From contig CM032659.1 in NCBI GenBank assembly GCA_019095985.1, forward strand, positions 12,477,069 through 12,541,068: 64,000 bases of DNA, written 5' to 3'. This document shows positions 32,801 to 48,400 of the stretch, in pieces (the first letter of the stretch is position 1; each line of letters opens with the position of its first letter). The translations under genes were made by a program, and so were the position numbers. Source of the stretch: Streblospio benedicti (taxonomy: Eukaryota; Annelida; Polychaeta; Spionida; Spionidae). The notes below the pieces were generated by a model that had not been told where the DNA came from, searched no databases, and worked only from the letters and a program-made list of their open reading frames with translations.

Positions 32801-35800
32801 ACATGACATCATTGATGACCAAATGAAATGGCTGTTCTAGTTGTAGTATACTGCTGCTTAGTCTCCATATCCACATACTGAACCCAAGCACAGTTAACTG
32901 ACCCCCTTAAATCCAATGGCCCACGCTCTGTATCTGTCGCTGGTATCCACACTAACAACATACTGCCCACACAATGCCTAGACACTTATTTCAACTGGTC
33001 CAGTCTAATGGTAAATGGCACAGGCTGATTAAGTGCAAGTACAACATAGCTGACCCCCTCCCCTGACCTCCACGACCCTGTGTTTGTCGTACCTGCTGTT
33101 GGCTGGTCTCCACGCCCACGTAGCTGACCTCGTCGGCAGGCAGGCTGACCGTGAGTGAGGTCTCATGGGCGTCCTCGCCGCGGTTCTCCACCATCACTGA
33201 CAGGTGCAGCTCCTTCACCTGACCCACCTTGAACAGGCGGAAACCGTCCGCGTCCCTGGAGAAGGATGGGAATGTTAATGGAGTCAGATGTTCTGGTTGT
33301 TACGGTGCTAGAACCGCTAGACACGGACAGGTTTTTCACCTGTCCAAACTTGAACTGGCAGAAGCTGTCAGGGTCCCTGGAGGAGGTGTCATGTGAAGTA
33401 TTACAAAAAACCAGTATGAGTCCAAACTCTTTCACATTATAACACAGAGTCTAATAGTTAGACAGTCAACTAAGATTAGTCTAGAGAGCTACTAGGTGAG
33501 AGATGCCTATTTAAGAGCAAGTAACAATAAGGAAGGCAGTCAATAATTGAGTCAACATCAAACCATAGTTTGTTCTCTTTATTACCAAGAAGAGTCATGT
33601 GACAAAACCTCACAAGACATATTGGTGGAGATGTCAGTGATTGAACCCGAGACCTTTCATGTGACAGAGTGTGAATGTCAATTTAGTCAGAAGTTCTGGT
33701 TCTTATGGTGCAGCAGTGTAGCAAAAGAACAGCTATCTATACACAGGAAGGTTTTTCACCCGTCCAACCTTGAGTAAGCAACCTTGAAAGGTGGGCTTTT
33801 TATATTGTAATATATCTACTCTCTAAAGACACTGAACCATACTAAACATTTCATTATTAGCTTTTTCATCATCATTTATGGTGATTTCATTAGCAGTAGT
33901 TCGCTGCTAAATAATAAATTAATTCGCTCTAAGGAAGAAGAGGTCACTACACTACTAGTTTGTGTGACAATGAAAACACTGCGCTTACTTGTCTAGGTGA
34001 GGGAAGTCTCCGGCCACCCTCAGGTTACTGTGACACAAGTCATCGGCTCCACAGTTCTTCTCAAATGGTACCTATAACAATCATATGTGCCACAAATAAT
34101 TACAATGGTTCGTTTCACAATGAATAAAATAACACTTAAAGGTTATGCTCAATGGCTGAACAAGTACGTTTTGATAGAAGCGATATGATCTGTTTTTGTG
34201 CATTCTGAATTGGCAAGACACGTGTAGGTGAGAAATGTAAACCGAATTATTTTCCTCAGACGTAACTTCACGGAGTACGTAAGAAACCGCTGATCTCTGC
34301 AATGTTAAATGAGACGTCTGCCGTTGGAACAACATGGCAAGTTTGGCGAAAATCATTCGATTTAGCAATGTTCACATGACGGCCTGTTTTGTAAACAAGA
34401 CAGCATGGCATTTTCTACTTGATTTCGATGTAAAATATTATATGAAAAATAAATGTTTTATTTTCCTTACACTTACAATGGAAAAGACATCTTTTATCAA
34501 TACTATTATTTACAGACCAATCATTATTTTGGCTGAGCATTATCTTTAAGTTCATGTGTAGAGTTGTGAGGATATAAACTGAACAAAAAAGGGAAAATCA
34601 TTGAATTAGGTCTAATGGATGATTCACATTAAAAATGTGTAGAGTTTTCATCATCAGTAAATCATACTGAGTTCATACATGTACACCAAATATTTATGAA
34701 TACAAATACTCTTTAAAATATGAATTGAAAGTAAATTGTTAAAAATTTGTTTTAGTATTTCTCATGCAATCTAGATTTATAAAAAATAAATCTTCAAGAA
34801 TGACGTCACTTCTACAAAAAAATATGCAGTACTCTATGATACAAAACACATAACATACAACAGTGTTGAGAGATACTAGAATAAGATAAAATATTAAAAC
34901 AGTACAGTTGCACACCAGACATATTATTAGCCAGTCCATATGGAACCAGCTTGTTCATTTGCAATTCCAGCAGTAATCATTTCGAGTAAGCCATACATTG
35001 TATTACAGAATTATCAATAACTATGAAGTTGCAATTCTATGCTGGAAATATCACCTGCTGGAATTGTTCTAGCTGCTGGTGTTGAGTGTGCTAGATGGAG
35101 CTAGATACCTTCTGAAGCTGCAGTGGGAGTTAATATGGCTGACATAAACAGCAGACGTCATGACAGACTCTCACCCAAATCACATGACCCAAGTGACAAC
35201 ATTCCCTAAATCCTTTTCGGAAATAAAACTAGAAAAAGCAAGACTGCAGTGCATCCAATCTCATCGTTCTGTGACAGACTGGTCATACCTTATGCAAATA
35301 GGAACACTGATTATTTGTATTGATAATCGATTCCACCAATTACTACTAATTCCAACACTGTAGTTAATCAAAATTACCCATATTTAAAAGTAAATTTCCA
35401 GGCATATGTTCTTGTTTTGGTTCTTTTTTGTTAAAACGGACTTATCTGTGAGCTCAAGTTAATAATGAACCTTGATAAAACACTTATATCTTCATTATAT
35501 TTGGGTGAGAGTAAACAATAAAACATTATTGGACACCACATTGTTGTTGACAGCATCTCCATAGACTAAAGTATGTAAATGAGAGTTAAAAACACAATAC
35601 TTGATGATGTTTTGTGGAAAAATATTTGTCACAAAGCATCTTCATTCAAATATAAGAATTTGATGCAAGTGTTTGATTATGAAAATACTTCAATTTCAAT
35701 GGTACATGTAGTTCCAAATAAACAGGCTATCAGTATCTGCTGGTGTATATGACAATTTCTAGTTGACCAACATAACTTGAAATGGACAGCAAATTTTTAA

Positions 35801-38800
35801 GCAAATTTTCTCCTTGGGGCATGCGTGAATAAAAAATTTACAATCAGTATGTTTAGTATTTTCAAATCAAACCAGCACTTGAAGATTATAATAGAAAACC
35901 TGAAAGACAAGACTAAAGTGTGTTTCATATCAAAAGCAGTGCTTTCAGCAACGTCTCCTTAAACTTACGATCATGACACACGGCTGCTGAGATTTTTCAC
36001 ATCTTGCTTTGCTTCTTGGCCATTCAAATCCAGGCTAACAACACAGCGACCAATCAGAGACATGCTTACAATGGCAGGTGGGGAAATACAGGCCACTCAA
36101 AATGGTTTAAATCAATGTGTTTTAACATTGTTTAGAGATAAAACTTTGAAACAATGCAAATTAAAATCATAGGAATAAAGCTTTTGCATTAAATAACCAA
36201 GTCATTTTGAGTGGCTTTTCCATTGCGATTTCATTTTGTGAGGGAAAATAAGAATTTTCTTTATGTTACTACATCTATAACAAATAGCGTGAAAATAATG
36301 AACTAAAGAAAATCATAATGGAATGTGTAGCAAGGTAAAATAATAATTGGAAAAGCTATTCCATGAAAGATAAGTAAAGCTGCAACATATTGTATCAGGG
36401 TAACACAAGGTGTCTGTGGTGTCAATGATAAAATTCATGACTATGATTGATATCTTAGCATTTATTGGGTAATCGCTTTATATTATTGAGTATCATACAT
36501 TAAACGACTTATGAAAAATTGTTGATAAATGTTAGTAGAAATGGAGTTTATAATTTGGTTTGCAGGACACGGTTGGTACAAAATCATTCCATCCTTTATT
36601 CATTAATCTGACATTAAGACATACTTTTGAGAGTGAAAAAATTTGTTTTGCCATAAATTTGAAGATGATCCTCTTCAAAATTATGGTAAAACAATTTTAC
36701 AATAACAACCAAACGTCGATAGGTCACCAATCACTTTCCATCTACAGACTTTTTTAGTGCATGTGCTTTTTTCATATTTCGTACCTTTATGAGTGACATT
36801 TATCGCACAACAAAGTTATTGATTCGATGATTTGTTGTCACTTTTATTCACACATGAAAACAAAGCTCTCTTCCGTTTCAACAAAGCAGACGCATGAACA
36901 GTGTACATTGATTACACGGTCAACAAGCATTTGAACTTCTATTGTGTTCAGATATAGCTATATTGTTGAGTTGTTTGCGGAGTACTACTCACACTGATGA
37001 TCTCTGAGCTGGTGGCCTCATTCAGCACGGGGTAGTTGTTGATGTCTGGCAGGGGGTCCCCGGGGCTCATGGTGGGCGGGGCCTTCGCTGGCAGCCAGTA
37101 AGTCAGGCGGATCGCGATCGGGTTGAGGAAGTCCTTGTTGTTCTTCTGCTCAACACAAATATAAATGTGAATGAGATGCCGTATATTTTTTCCATTATCT
37201 TTATTTCAAGCAATAATGAGTTGTTTGAAAATATAACCAAATAATATCAATACATCAGGATGATAACTTCATCAATAGATACTGTAGCAATATGTAATAC
37301 ATATATACAATATCTATACTCATGTCAATGTAATTCTGTATGCTTCTAGTAAAACACATACAGTATGAGCGACACGATACATCGAGAGGTTGTTTATTTC
37401 AAAATGCCCCAATACAAACCACCAAAATCGACACAACAACATACACACGACACATTGTGACAACGTTATTTCACAAACACAAGGATCCTGAGATCCATGT
37501 TCCACTATTTTTTACCCCTATGTGCCATGTTCCACTATTTTTTGGATCCCATGTTCCATGTTCCACTATCTTGTGTCACCCCTCCTCTGACACTGACGTA
37601 AGCGATCCAAGAACAACCACGACTCACGATGAGGTAGACTTTGTGCTCCCGGCAGCCGTACTCGCCAGTGATCTGCTCGGGCAGCTTGATGGGCGCTTCG
37701 ATCTCGTGGTTGTTGGGTTCGTCCGCGCCCTTGAAGAAGACGCGCGAAATCTTCTTGCCCGTGAAGAGCTCGGCCTCCAGTTTGTACACGATGTCCAGCT
37801 TGCCGGAGAAACTGTGTTTGGAATGAGCAGAATGCTTGACGTTATTGTGTGCATTGTTACGGTGTGTAGTGTACAGTAGAGCCTTAAATTAACACCAACT
37901 CCCTATTGAGACCACCTCTGTAATGTGAGCACTGTCACTGTCCACAAACCTTCATATAGCTACCAAAATGAACCTCTGTATAGAGAGCACCTCTCTATTA
38001 AGACTACCTAACATTGGTCCCTTAGGTGGTCCTAATAGAGAGGTTCTACTTTATTGTTAAATTGTCTTTATCAAGATTGGGGTCAGTTGATGTACTGTAC
38101 TTCACTTAAGATTCATGATATCCAGTTTAAAGAGCCTGCAGAAGCGTGAGGCATGAAAAATGTTGATATTCATATGCGTAATGTTAGTGTACTGGGTTAT
38201 GGTCCATGTTAAAATGTAATGTGGTTGAATGAACGGACGCCTAACATAAATGTGTGCATTGTTACATGTGGTGATATTCATTATCATTGTTCATCATGTT
38301 TTTGTATTCTAAGTTTAAATAATGAACATTAAATAGTCTGCCAATGCGATACAGGCCTCCTTTATTACACATGGTAAGATGCACAGTATACAGGTGTATA
38401 TTATCCAAAAATTACATAAATGACTTTGAAAAAATTACTAGTTCTATGCAAAAAAGAACGGAATTAGCCAATGACAATTGCAAGATAGAATCGAGTAAAT
38501 AATTCCTCACCGTTCCTTCGGTTCTGCAGTGAAGCCAAAGCAGATATTGAGATCGAAACAGTTGTTGCGATGTCCATCCGACTTACACTGGATCACGTTG
38601 GGGTTGATACGAGGCTCTGGCCGCACCTGGAAAGATGAACGTGTACTATACTGCACCTGTTGATCTCATACATGGATATGCAAACCTACAATTCATTGAT
38701 ACATGAAAATCATGATTTGAATGTTTGAATAATGCTTGAGTGATTGAATGTGTAAATGTGCGAGTGAGTAATGTTTACAAGTTCGTAATCGTGAACTCAA

Positions 38801-39408
38801 GAAGAGCGCACTTGCTTGATTTACTGATTGATGGAATAACTGAAAGTGATTGAATGATTGAAATTGATTGCATAACTGGTAGTGATTGAGAGAATGATTG
38901 AGTGATTGAGTGCCAGAATGAGCGAGTGAGTGGCGTACCTCGACCATGGCGAGGACCTGTATGACTGGGCGTGAGCGGAGCAGCAGTGACTTGCTGCTGT
39001 CGTATGCTCCCACCACCACGTCTGGGTAGCCGTTACCGTCCATGTCCAGACCTACACAAACACACACAGTTAGTAAACATAATTATGTGCTTCTGCGCAT
39101 AGGGAGTTTGAATCGTGACTAGACGGTCGTGATTTTGATTCCTGGTCGGGATTGCTGGTTGGTGTTGAGATAACTCATGCCTAGCTTGTTTCACAATGCG
39201 CAGTGGCAGCTACATGCTAAACAGGTACAGGTCAGACGAGTAAATGTTTATGTGAATGATTAGCACGATTGCGATTGTACTGTTTGCTCTCCAAGGAGTT
39301 GAGAAAGGCAATAGGCGTTAATGGCAAGACGGTTGGACATTTACTGTCTCCAGGAACTACAACTGTCACATAGCTGACAAGCTCAAACATCTTTGCATAA
39401 TATATCTC

Positions 39409-39444
<36 letters not shown>

Positions 39445-42400
39445 AACGACTATAAATCATTCATCATTCAATAGCAGGTTCAACCTACTCTAGTACTACA
39501 CACTATCTAGTACAAAGTGTCCTCACCTCCACTCAGTGAATAACCAAACGACTGCAGTGGGCGTGCTGACAGTAATTCTGATGCAGCGATTCGCTGTGAT
39601 GCCTTTTTCTCGATGCCTTTCTGGGAGCCCCGGAATATGTACACACAACCATCTCCCTCAAACGGAGCCCCCACAGCCAGATCTAAAATGAGGAAGGAAC
39701 ATAGCAATTAGTCCATGCGTCCATATCTGATGATTGCATGATATACAGTTCACAATAGATAAAAGTCTGGTGAGATTTACTTGCAATATCCATCAACTTG
39801 TGAAGTTTACAATGGTAATATCCTATGGACAAGTATGATTTTTCTCTTATTCGTGGCCCTGTATGCCATGTGCTCACCGTCATATCCGTCCCTGTCCAAG
39901 TCGCCGATGTTTGCGATGGAGAAGCCAAAGCGTCCGTTCTCACAGTCCAGCTCCTTGCACTCTGCTGCAGGAATGTCGCGGCTCTTCAACCTGAGCGGCT
40001 CCGTCTCTGACGTGATTCCCTGAAGAAATGAGGATAATATTAGAGGCCAGGTGTGGGTATAAGGGGGAAGAAGGGTTTTAGAAGTTTCACCAGAAAGGAC
40101 AATGGTGATGACAGTATTACTATGAAAATTCGTCTAACAAGGCTTTTATTAATGAAACACTTTGTCTAAATCTTTTCATTGAAAGACAACATTTACTGCA
40201 GTGAAAGGAGCAGAAGAGCTGAAAGTAGCTACTTCTATGTCAGTTATGATGGTATTAGTATTGCTGTAAAGCTTTATCAACCAGGGCTCGAAATTGACTT
40301 TATGAACCAATTGCAATAGTTTGCCAAAGAGCATGAATGGTAACAAACTCCTTGTGGCAGTTTTTTACCCTACATGTATGCCAGCTGGCAAAATTTTAGG
40401 AGTACTACCATTGGTCCCTGGCAAGATTGTGAAATCAATGCTGATCTAGTCCATTTAATTTCAAACTAATGATTCCAACAGGACTGGTATCCTCATATCA
40501 TGCTTCATTAACACTATTGTCTACAAAATAAAAACAATCACCATCAACTGATTCACTATATACTAACCCCTGGGCTGTTCATGTAAATGTAGACGGCGCC
40601 ACCAACTCCAGACTCGCTGTAGAACGGAGCCCCCACAACCAGGTCATCCAGCCTGAAAATGCACACTTACTATTGTGGACCTTTTTCACACATGGTTTAT
40701 TAAATGTGTTATGTACTTTTGAAAAGAGGATCATAATGGTCCTGTTATCTACTTCTATGCTGTCATTGTAAGTAAACCAAGTGTTGCTATGATTGTTATA
40801 TAGCAGAACAAAAACATGCACAATTTACAAAGCTTTTTTTTACATACATATGAATTAGTCAACATATACCCCAAAGGTATGATTCAAGAAAGGATCGACG
40901 ACCATATAGCCAATTAGCCATACAACGTGTGTGTGTACATTTGGTGAAAATCATGTGAAAAAATGAAGGAGTTATTGTAGGAACACCAATTGTGGAAGGA
41001 CCATGTACGAAAGGTGATCACAAAAGCTCACCTTATCACATACTGACAGGTAGATAAACATGAGGTTAATCACCTAAAACTGTTTGAACATGTTATGTGG
41101 TGGATGTCAAAAACAATGAAAAGATAAGAGTTTGATGGAGCAAAAGACCACGGCTCTCTTAGCATAAATTGAACCAATCAGATGCCTAGAAAAGTAAATA
41201 TGACGAAAGTGATTTATACAAACGTTAGCACCTTGTCAAACAAGTTGACAAGGAAAAAAACATTTTCTGTATTCAAAACCCAGCCTTAAACTAGTCTTAT
41301 AGTGCTAGAAGTCCATCACGTACCCGTCCTTGTTGAGGTCAATTATCTCAAGTGAGTAGCCGAATCCTGAGCCAAACTGCTCCCCAGTGAGGTAGTGATC
41401 AGGGGTGATGTCCAGGTGCGCCGAGCCTACTCACAAATGCAATGTAACATTTATTTATACTATGAAGAGAAATCTAAGATGTCTTTAAACAAATCAAGGT
41501 TATATCCAAAATAACATTTATATTCTACAAGGGATTAGAGTTATTTGATTTAATTTCGTCTTCTAACTTTTGTAACCATAAAAGAAATGCAAAGCTTTCG
41601 AATATTGTTGACAGCTAATTTATCAAAATTCATATTTTTCATATTTTGTTATCTGTTTGTTCTGGCATATAAACTAATATTTCAACGTTCCTTTAGTACC
41701 AAAACAATAACATCACCAAACAATAACAGTGTGAAGATGTCAAAACAGGAAACTCCAAGACTGAGATGTCTTACATCATTGACAAAAGTTACACAACATG
41801 CATTTAAGCATTCAGCCAAATGTACAAATTCAAATGCATTATTGCCGCGCACTTTACAAGTTTCAGTTTTTGTGTAATGTAATGAGTGCCGCACAAACGG
41901 CTCCCGGATCTACTCCGACCTCTGACCTTTGGCTCCGTGCTTGAACAGCAGCACTTGTCCGGTCTCACTGGAGCGTGGAGCTCCGCCGGCCGTCGTCTTC
42001 TCACCCAGCAGGTTCCCGATCTTGGCCGAGTAGCCTGCACATGCACATGACAGGGATAAGAAATGGAAACATAGTGACAGTTGATGACTTCGCTCATGTA
42101 GAGATTGACATGCTTTTTCTTAAAAACTGATGAGTCAAATTTATGGATAATGACTCTATTATGGAGCACATGTTGATTTGTTTTTATCACAATTTTTAGT
42201 TTACATTACAATGCTCTGATAATTGAAAATTTCAGGGGGAAAAACATAAAAAAAAACTTATTTCATTTAAGTTCAACTTAAATCAGGTCCTATTATGTTG
42301 GATACCGATAGTCTGTTGGGAAAATTTAGATACAAGCATAACTATAGCTTCTAAAGTTGAACCCATTCATCTTGAACTCTAATCATCGACTTTATGGACA

Positions 42401-45400
42401 ACTCATACAGCTACCAATTTCCCCTCAGACACAGATACACCACAAATCGCTCTGATAATGAGATATCATTAGTCAACCAAAACGCCCTTCACTATCCAGT
42501 TAAATTGGTATTACAACAAGTAGAGCCTATGTAGAGGTATGAGGCGACACCGAAGTGATTCGATTTTGGGCACTCTGCCAATTAAATTGTGCTTTCTAGA
42601 AGGCCATTTATGACATTTTTACTGAAATTCAATGCACATACCCAGATAGGAGTAGAAGCGCGTGGCGGGCGAGGGTCCCACCTCGTCCTCCAGCAGGTCT
42701 GCCACGGGGCTGCTGTACATCTGCTTGTCCGCGTCCAGCGAGTCGATGAGCGAGTACTTGAACATGGCACCGCGGTTCGTGTACGGACCCGGCGACCCGA
42801 CCAGCAGGTCACCGTCCTGGCAACAGGAGTCAATCGTTTGAAATGTGATACAGTAGAACCTTCAATAGAGACCAACTCTATCTATAATAAGACTACTTTT
42901 CACGGTCCCAAACCTTCAAATAGCTACCGAAATGAAGCTCGGTATAGAAACCACCTTTCTATTGAGACCAGCTAACAATGGTCCCAAAGGTGGTCCTAAT
43001 TGAGAGGATCTACTGTATGTAATAGATACATGAGGTGTTTTTTTTTTTAGGTCTTTGAAGATACTATACATCAATAAGTACATGTACTTGAATGTGGTTG
43101 CTTCTTGGAGATCATGTTCATGATTACCATGATAAGTTGTTACATTAGGAACATAACTACCGGTACTTTTGGGAAATTGACTATACTCCACCACACACTT
43201 TTTGGTCCAACAGTCCCTAAAAGTGTTTGAATGTATGGTCTTAAGTGTGGTGTAAAAACCGTTTTTCTGACCTCTCTTTGCTTTCTGACATGGCCATGAG
43301 CAAAGTTTTGTGGAATAATTCAGTTTTGTAAAGTGCATTTTTTGTTGCAACGTTAAAAAACACCATAAATTCAATACATCTTTGACCTCTATAATTCTTC
43401 CCATCACATCTTTCTTTTCAACTAAGCATAGCTGAAAGGATTTGAAAAGTTCATTATAGCTGCAGATATTGACTTGCTGTAGGGGAGATATAAGAGATGG
43501 GCTATCGATGAATCCACGAGCATTGAGAAATACATACAAAATCATAAATTCTTTGAAAGTGCGAGGACTCACCTGAGAGATGTCTGAAGCTGTGCCGACC
43601 TGGCAGAAGCCATACTCATTGTGCCCACGCTGTGTGGATTTGTAAGCACATGGCATCACAGCCTCATCGTAGTCCAGACTGTTGTCCATGATCCGGCACT
43701 GGCCCTGCAACAGCATAATACACAATGAAAAGGGAAATATTTTTTTTACAAAATTAACAATCTTTTTAAAAATATTACTCTATATTGAATAAGACTGTTA
43801 TTCGAGAAAGCTGATCATTACAGATTATTTATATCACACAATAAAACTATAAAGTCATCAATAAAAACATATTTCTCACCTTGCCCCATCTTGATGAAGG
43901 TCCAACCTCTGTAAATCTGTGTGCACAGGCCTAAAATGAAGAAAACAGAATGTCAATAGTGCATTATGACCTGCTAATAGTAGATTACATTATGAAATAT
44001 GGGGAGGACATTGTGACTCACAGGAACAAACATTGTGGAAAAGAAACAGAGGTAGAGGTTGGTGTGGTGTTCTGACAAAAGTTTATTTCAATTCTTTGGA
44101 TATAAATATTCCATTCAGAAATGGAAAAATATTACTGAAATGATATGATCCAATCAATTGGTATAGTAAAATTGTTTCTACTAAAGCTAAAAAAGGTATT
44201 ACTGTTCATCCAAAGTATGAAAATAAACATTTTTAATTCTAAAAAGGAAAGGGTATCTCAAGAGCAACAACTCTCTAGATGTATGAAAATGCAGAAAGAA
44301 ATGAAAAAAACAACAGGTGCTTTTCACAGATAAAACACAAAAGTACTTCCAAACAGTTGAAAATAGTGTGTAGTTGAAGATCTGAACCATATAGCCAGAA
44401 AAATGTGTTATTCGATATGTAACAGGGAGTTAGATCGGAAAAGACGAAACACAACATGGATTGGTCTTGTACAGAAATTAAATTATCCTTTTTACCATTT
44501 CTTCTCTATTCTTAAAACATAAAACATCCAATTTCCATTTAAAAATTATTGCATTCATAGAAAATTTATATATTTTTTTCAAACAATGAGAAATTCATGT
44601 ATGTACTTACTTGCTACCCTAAAATTGGTCATTTTATAAAATTTTGAACAAAGTACTGTTCAGCAAAAATCTAAGCATGCACCCATGCAGTGTCTAAATG
44701 TGTTGAAAATATCAACATTATGTACACGCGTGTTCGTGGTGAGGCATTGCAAATAATAAAAAACCTGCTTTCCCATGGAATATATCCATGATAAGCTTGT
44801 ACCACCTACAATATGGTGCTCCTAAGACTCACTTCTGGACAATTTAATATTTGCCATCAAATTCTTGGTTATCATGCATAGACATATAGATAGGTGCAAA
44901 CCGTAAAATAAGCACCTCACGTGTCCGTGTACTCTAGCTTTGTGTTTGTATTGTAACATTTAAAATCTACTGCACAAAATTATAGAAAAAAATGATCTCA
45001 AAATATGGTTAGTTGGAATAAAAATGACATCAAAATAAAAACGGTGACTAGCAGTCATAATTAGTACGGTCCAAAGCTGTTAGGTGTCAGTTGGGAGCAG
45101 ACCAGGGAAAATGGTGGGGGTTAAAACGCACTCAAAATATTAGGGTTCAGACCCATAAATTGGTGGACTGTCTCTTTAGAACAGACGTCTTGTAGTACCC
45201 CATAGTTTGTACTTATGAACAATAAGTACCCAATGTAGTATGTAAGTTTTTCATCTTATAAACAATACAGTTTCATGTGTATTACAAACCAACATGGGTC
45301 TTACTATCTATTCCTAATACAGGAAATGAAAATTTAGAAATTGGTCAAAAACTCTACATACTAAGTAAACTATGATTAGAAATAACTTAACAATTCAAAA

Positions 45401-48400
45401 ACACACTCTTCCTGGAAACTGGAAATTTCATGAAATAATTAGTTACCACTGAACTATCACCTAAAGACTGTATGCTTCGGTTTCAAATTGATGTGCTTGG
45501 TTAATTAAAAAAAAAAAACATTTAAAAAACCAAGAGGACTATTGAGTAGACCCACCAGAAATACTGTATTAAACATTGGAGTACGATAGTGTTTATGGTG
45601 TAAAATATGTATAGAAAACAATTGCAATGTTTGCAACAATTCCTTATTAAATTGTCACAAAATGGTGTTACAACAGCCTTTAGGTATGAGTTTGCAGTGC
45701 GAAGTGATGCCCCTATTCTAGAAGCCCTGGCCTGCCTTTGTTAGACTTCAGCTTCAGCAGCTGTCTATGGCTAGTATATACAATGGCCCGCCAGCTATGT
45801 CCTTATACATGTCTTACTGTGTCTAACTGATGGCGAATAATCGCGCCACCCAAAAACAGTCCTGATGTTTGCAGGTTAATAAACATAGAAAAACAAGAAC
45901 CCCGAAACATGCACGGGCTCGTTGTTAAACACAGGACTGCTTAATACTCCAAATACAGACCAATCAAATCTTGTTTAATAGTTATATTCAAAAATGGATA
46001 TGTTGGACCTGTAAAAGATTTCTTTGCAATTAATGACTTTATAAGTCACATATACGATTTGTTGGTCATTTCAAGAAGTTTTTCATGAATGACCCAGCAA
46101 GACATGAATATTGACTATTGAGCTTGGCAAGTCGGCCTTCAAGGTCGTCAGCAATTGACATCATATACAAAATGCATGGAATCATGAAGCCACCTCTGGA
46201 TCTCTACTACAAAGTTCCGCTAATTCTGGCTTTTCTAGAATGAGTTGTGCCAGCCCTGTAACAACCGAGAATCGGTGAGCACACGCCTGAAAGTAGGGCA
46301 AAGCCATAAGGGTTTAATAGGTGAAATAAGTGAAACCTCTAGCACAGCAAAGTTCCATTCCCATTTGGACACGAACGTGAAATGATATAGTCTGGAAGAG
46401 TTATTGTTGGTAGTTTTCCTGTGAATCCTAATAGGATGAAAGAGGGCATCAGCCATCATAATTGGGGAAGGACGGGGTGGAAGGTAGACCTGGGTAACAA
46501 CATAACCTAATATTATGTTTGGGGTGCTCCTTTAAAGGTCATAATTCTGTTTTAAGATATTGATGAAAACAGCTGGAATAACCCTGATTAACAAATGGCA
46601 AACTGACATTTGCAGAATATGTGTTAAGTCATTCTATTGTTTTGTACTCAAGTCCAGTTAGCAAATGAGTCAAAAATTGTCAGCATGAACATGAACTGTT
46701 AGCATGAAATTTTGTGAACAATCATGAAAATAAAGGGTCATAAAAATATAATTAAACAACGTTGAAAAAATTAAGCTAAAATATAACTTGGGAAAAATAT
46801 GTAAAAAAAAATTTCTTTACAAATTTCAAGAAAAAAAATATTTGAGGGATGAAAATATTGAAAAATTATAAATTAAAGAATAAATGAACAATAACCAACA
46901 CCTGGACATAAAGCTGAAAACAATGGTGATTAAATAAATACTACACTACCAAAGTCATAGATTCATTAAAATTTTATAAGAAATCAAAATACAGATAAAA
47001 TATGTAATTTACATGATAATTATAATGATTGACTTTCATAGTACTAGTATCTGTACATCTATCAAATTGGTTTAATAAACACATAGAAATTATAACTCAA
47101 AAAGTTAGCAATATTAATAGATGACTGCATAAATCTAGTATTGAAATCATATAGATTTATGAAAAACAGGGTAGGGAAGGGTATGTACAAAATCATAAAA
47201 TAAAAACTGCTTCAGCGCAACATTAAGTTTACTATTAGGTTATGAGTACTTATGAATAGGCACAGCAGCGAAAACTTAATAGGGTAGCGGCTTGATGAAT
47301 TTACACGTCTGCAGGGCAAGGGCAACCCACAATGAAATTCCATCTGTTTCAAAATTTATAAACTTTCTGACCGTTATGTAACATGTGCACTTTTTTAAAT
47401 GTCACTGTTGACTGATGATCAATGAAAAGTATATTTCTAAATAATCAGGTGATATTTCATTATATTTTGTATGACGGACAAATGTATAGAACATATATAA
47501 TTACAAAACATTAGAGGACCAGGCTATAAAATAGAAATAATATAAGAACTTGCATAACAAGTCACATACCATATTTGAGAAATACATGTACATGTATTTA
47601 ACATTTCTGATTTGATATTAATTTCTATATTGTGCAAAATATTCAGTACAAAATAAAATAATGTAAAAAATGTCAGCATGCAAATATCTATTTCATCAGT
47701 CAACAAAGTACAGAAGATTTATTTGTTTCAAATAGATCCTCCGAGTACAATATTCCAAAAAAGTTCAAAAACTATACTTAGGATTTTTAAGGCTAAAAGA
47801 CACTTCTAAAAAGACGTACTTCAGTCTGGGTCACCTTGCTCACATGGCAGACGTAATTCATCATTAGCATTAGAGGCTACGGCGACAATGACTGTTACTT
47901 ACCACCACCTTGCCGTCAGATGTTCGCTGGCTGGCAAGAGACACGCCCATCCACTGACCATTCTTGTCTTCTTTACTAATTGGGGCTGAAAAGAAAAAGG
48001 TTAAATTATAACATTTAAAAATGTTTAGCTTATTGAAACAACAAATGGTTCAGTGACTGTTAAAATTACTCATGCCTTAACATCTGAGCTTTTAATAAAA
48101 ATGTGCAGTAGAACACACAAGCGAAATATAAAGAATTATTTTACGATTATTTACATTTCTCTACGATTTCTTCTCATTGTGACAATTGTTACGAACGAAA
48201 AAAATCTTGTTGCTTCCACAAGTTACTGTTTTCTTCTTGCTTTGTCTGAAGTTATGTTTTTTTTTACACTTGAATGCATTTTACGTAGGTTCCCCATCAT
48301 AAAAAAAGTTTTGGAAATTTCACGACCACACCAGCCATTTTGACAGATTTCTGTGTTAAATGGGAGTCTAACTATGGTCTGCACCTTTTTAACCAATCAG

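Larger units (their letters stand above)
34072..36992 (-). other. Integrin intron with a palindromic element and hairpin
   Basis: 2.9 kb. It contains the second palindromic element (34239-34362), a short inverted pair around 36094-36218 (gccactcaaaatg and complement) and a strong hairpin at 36638-36698. No coding exon is missing here by phase. Confidence 0.7.

Noticed and set aside
42916-43725. 269-residue open frame on the - strand
   Set aside because: Only its first part coincides with integrin exon 43573-43704; the rest is intron and MITE read through the donor site.
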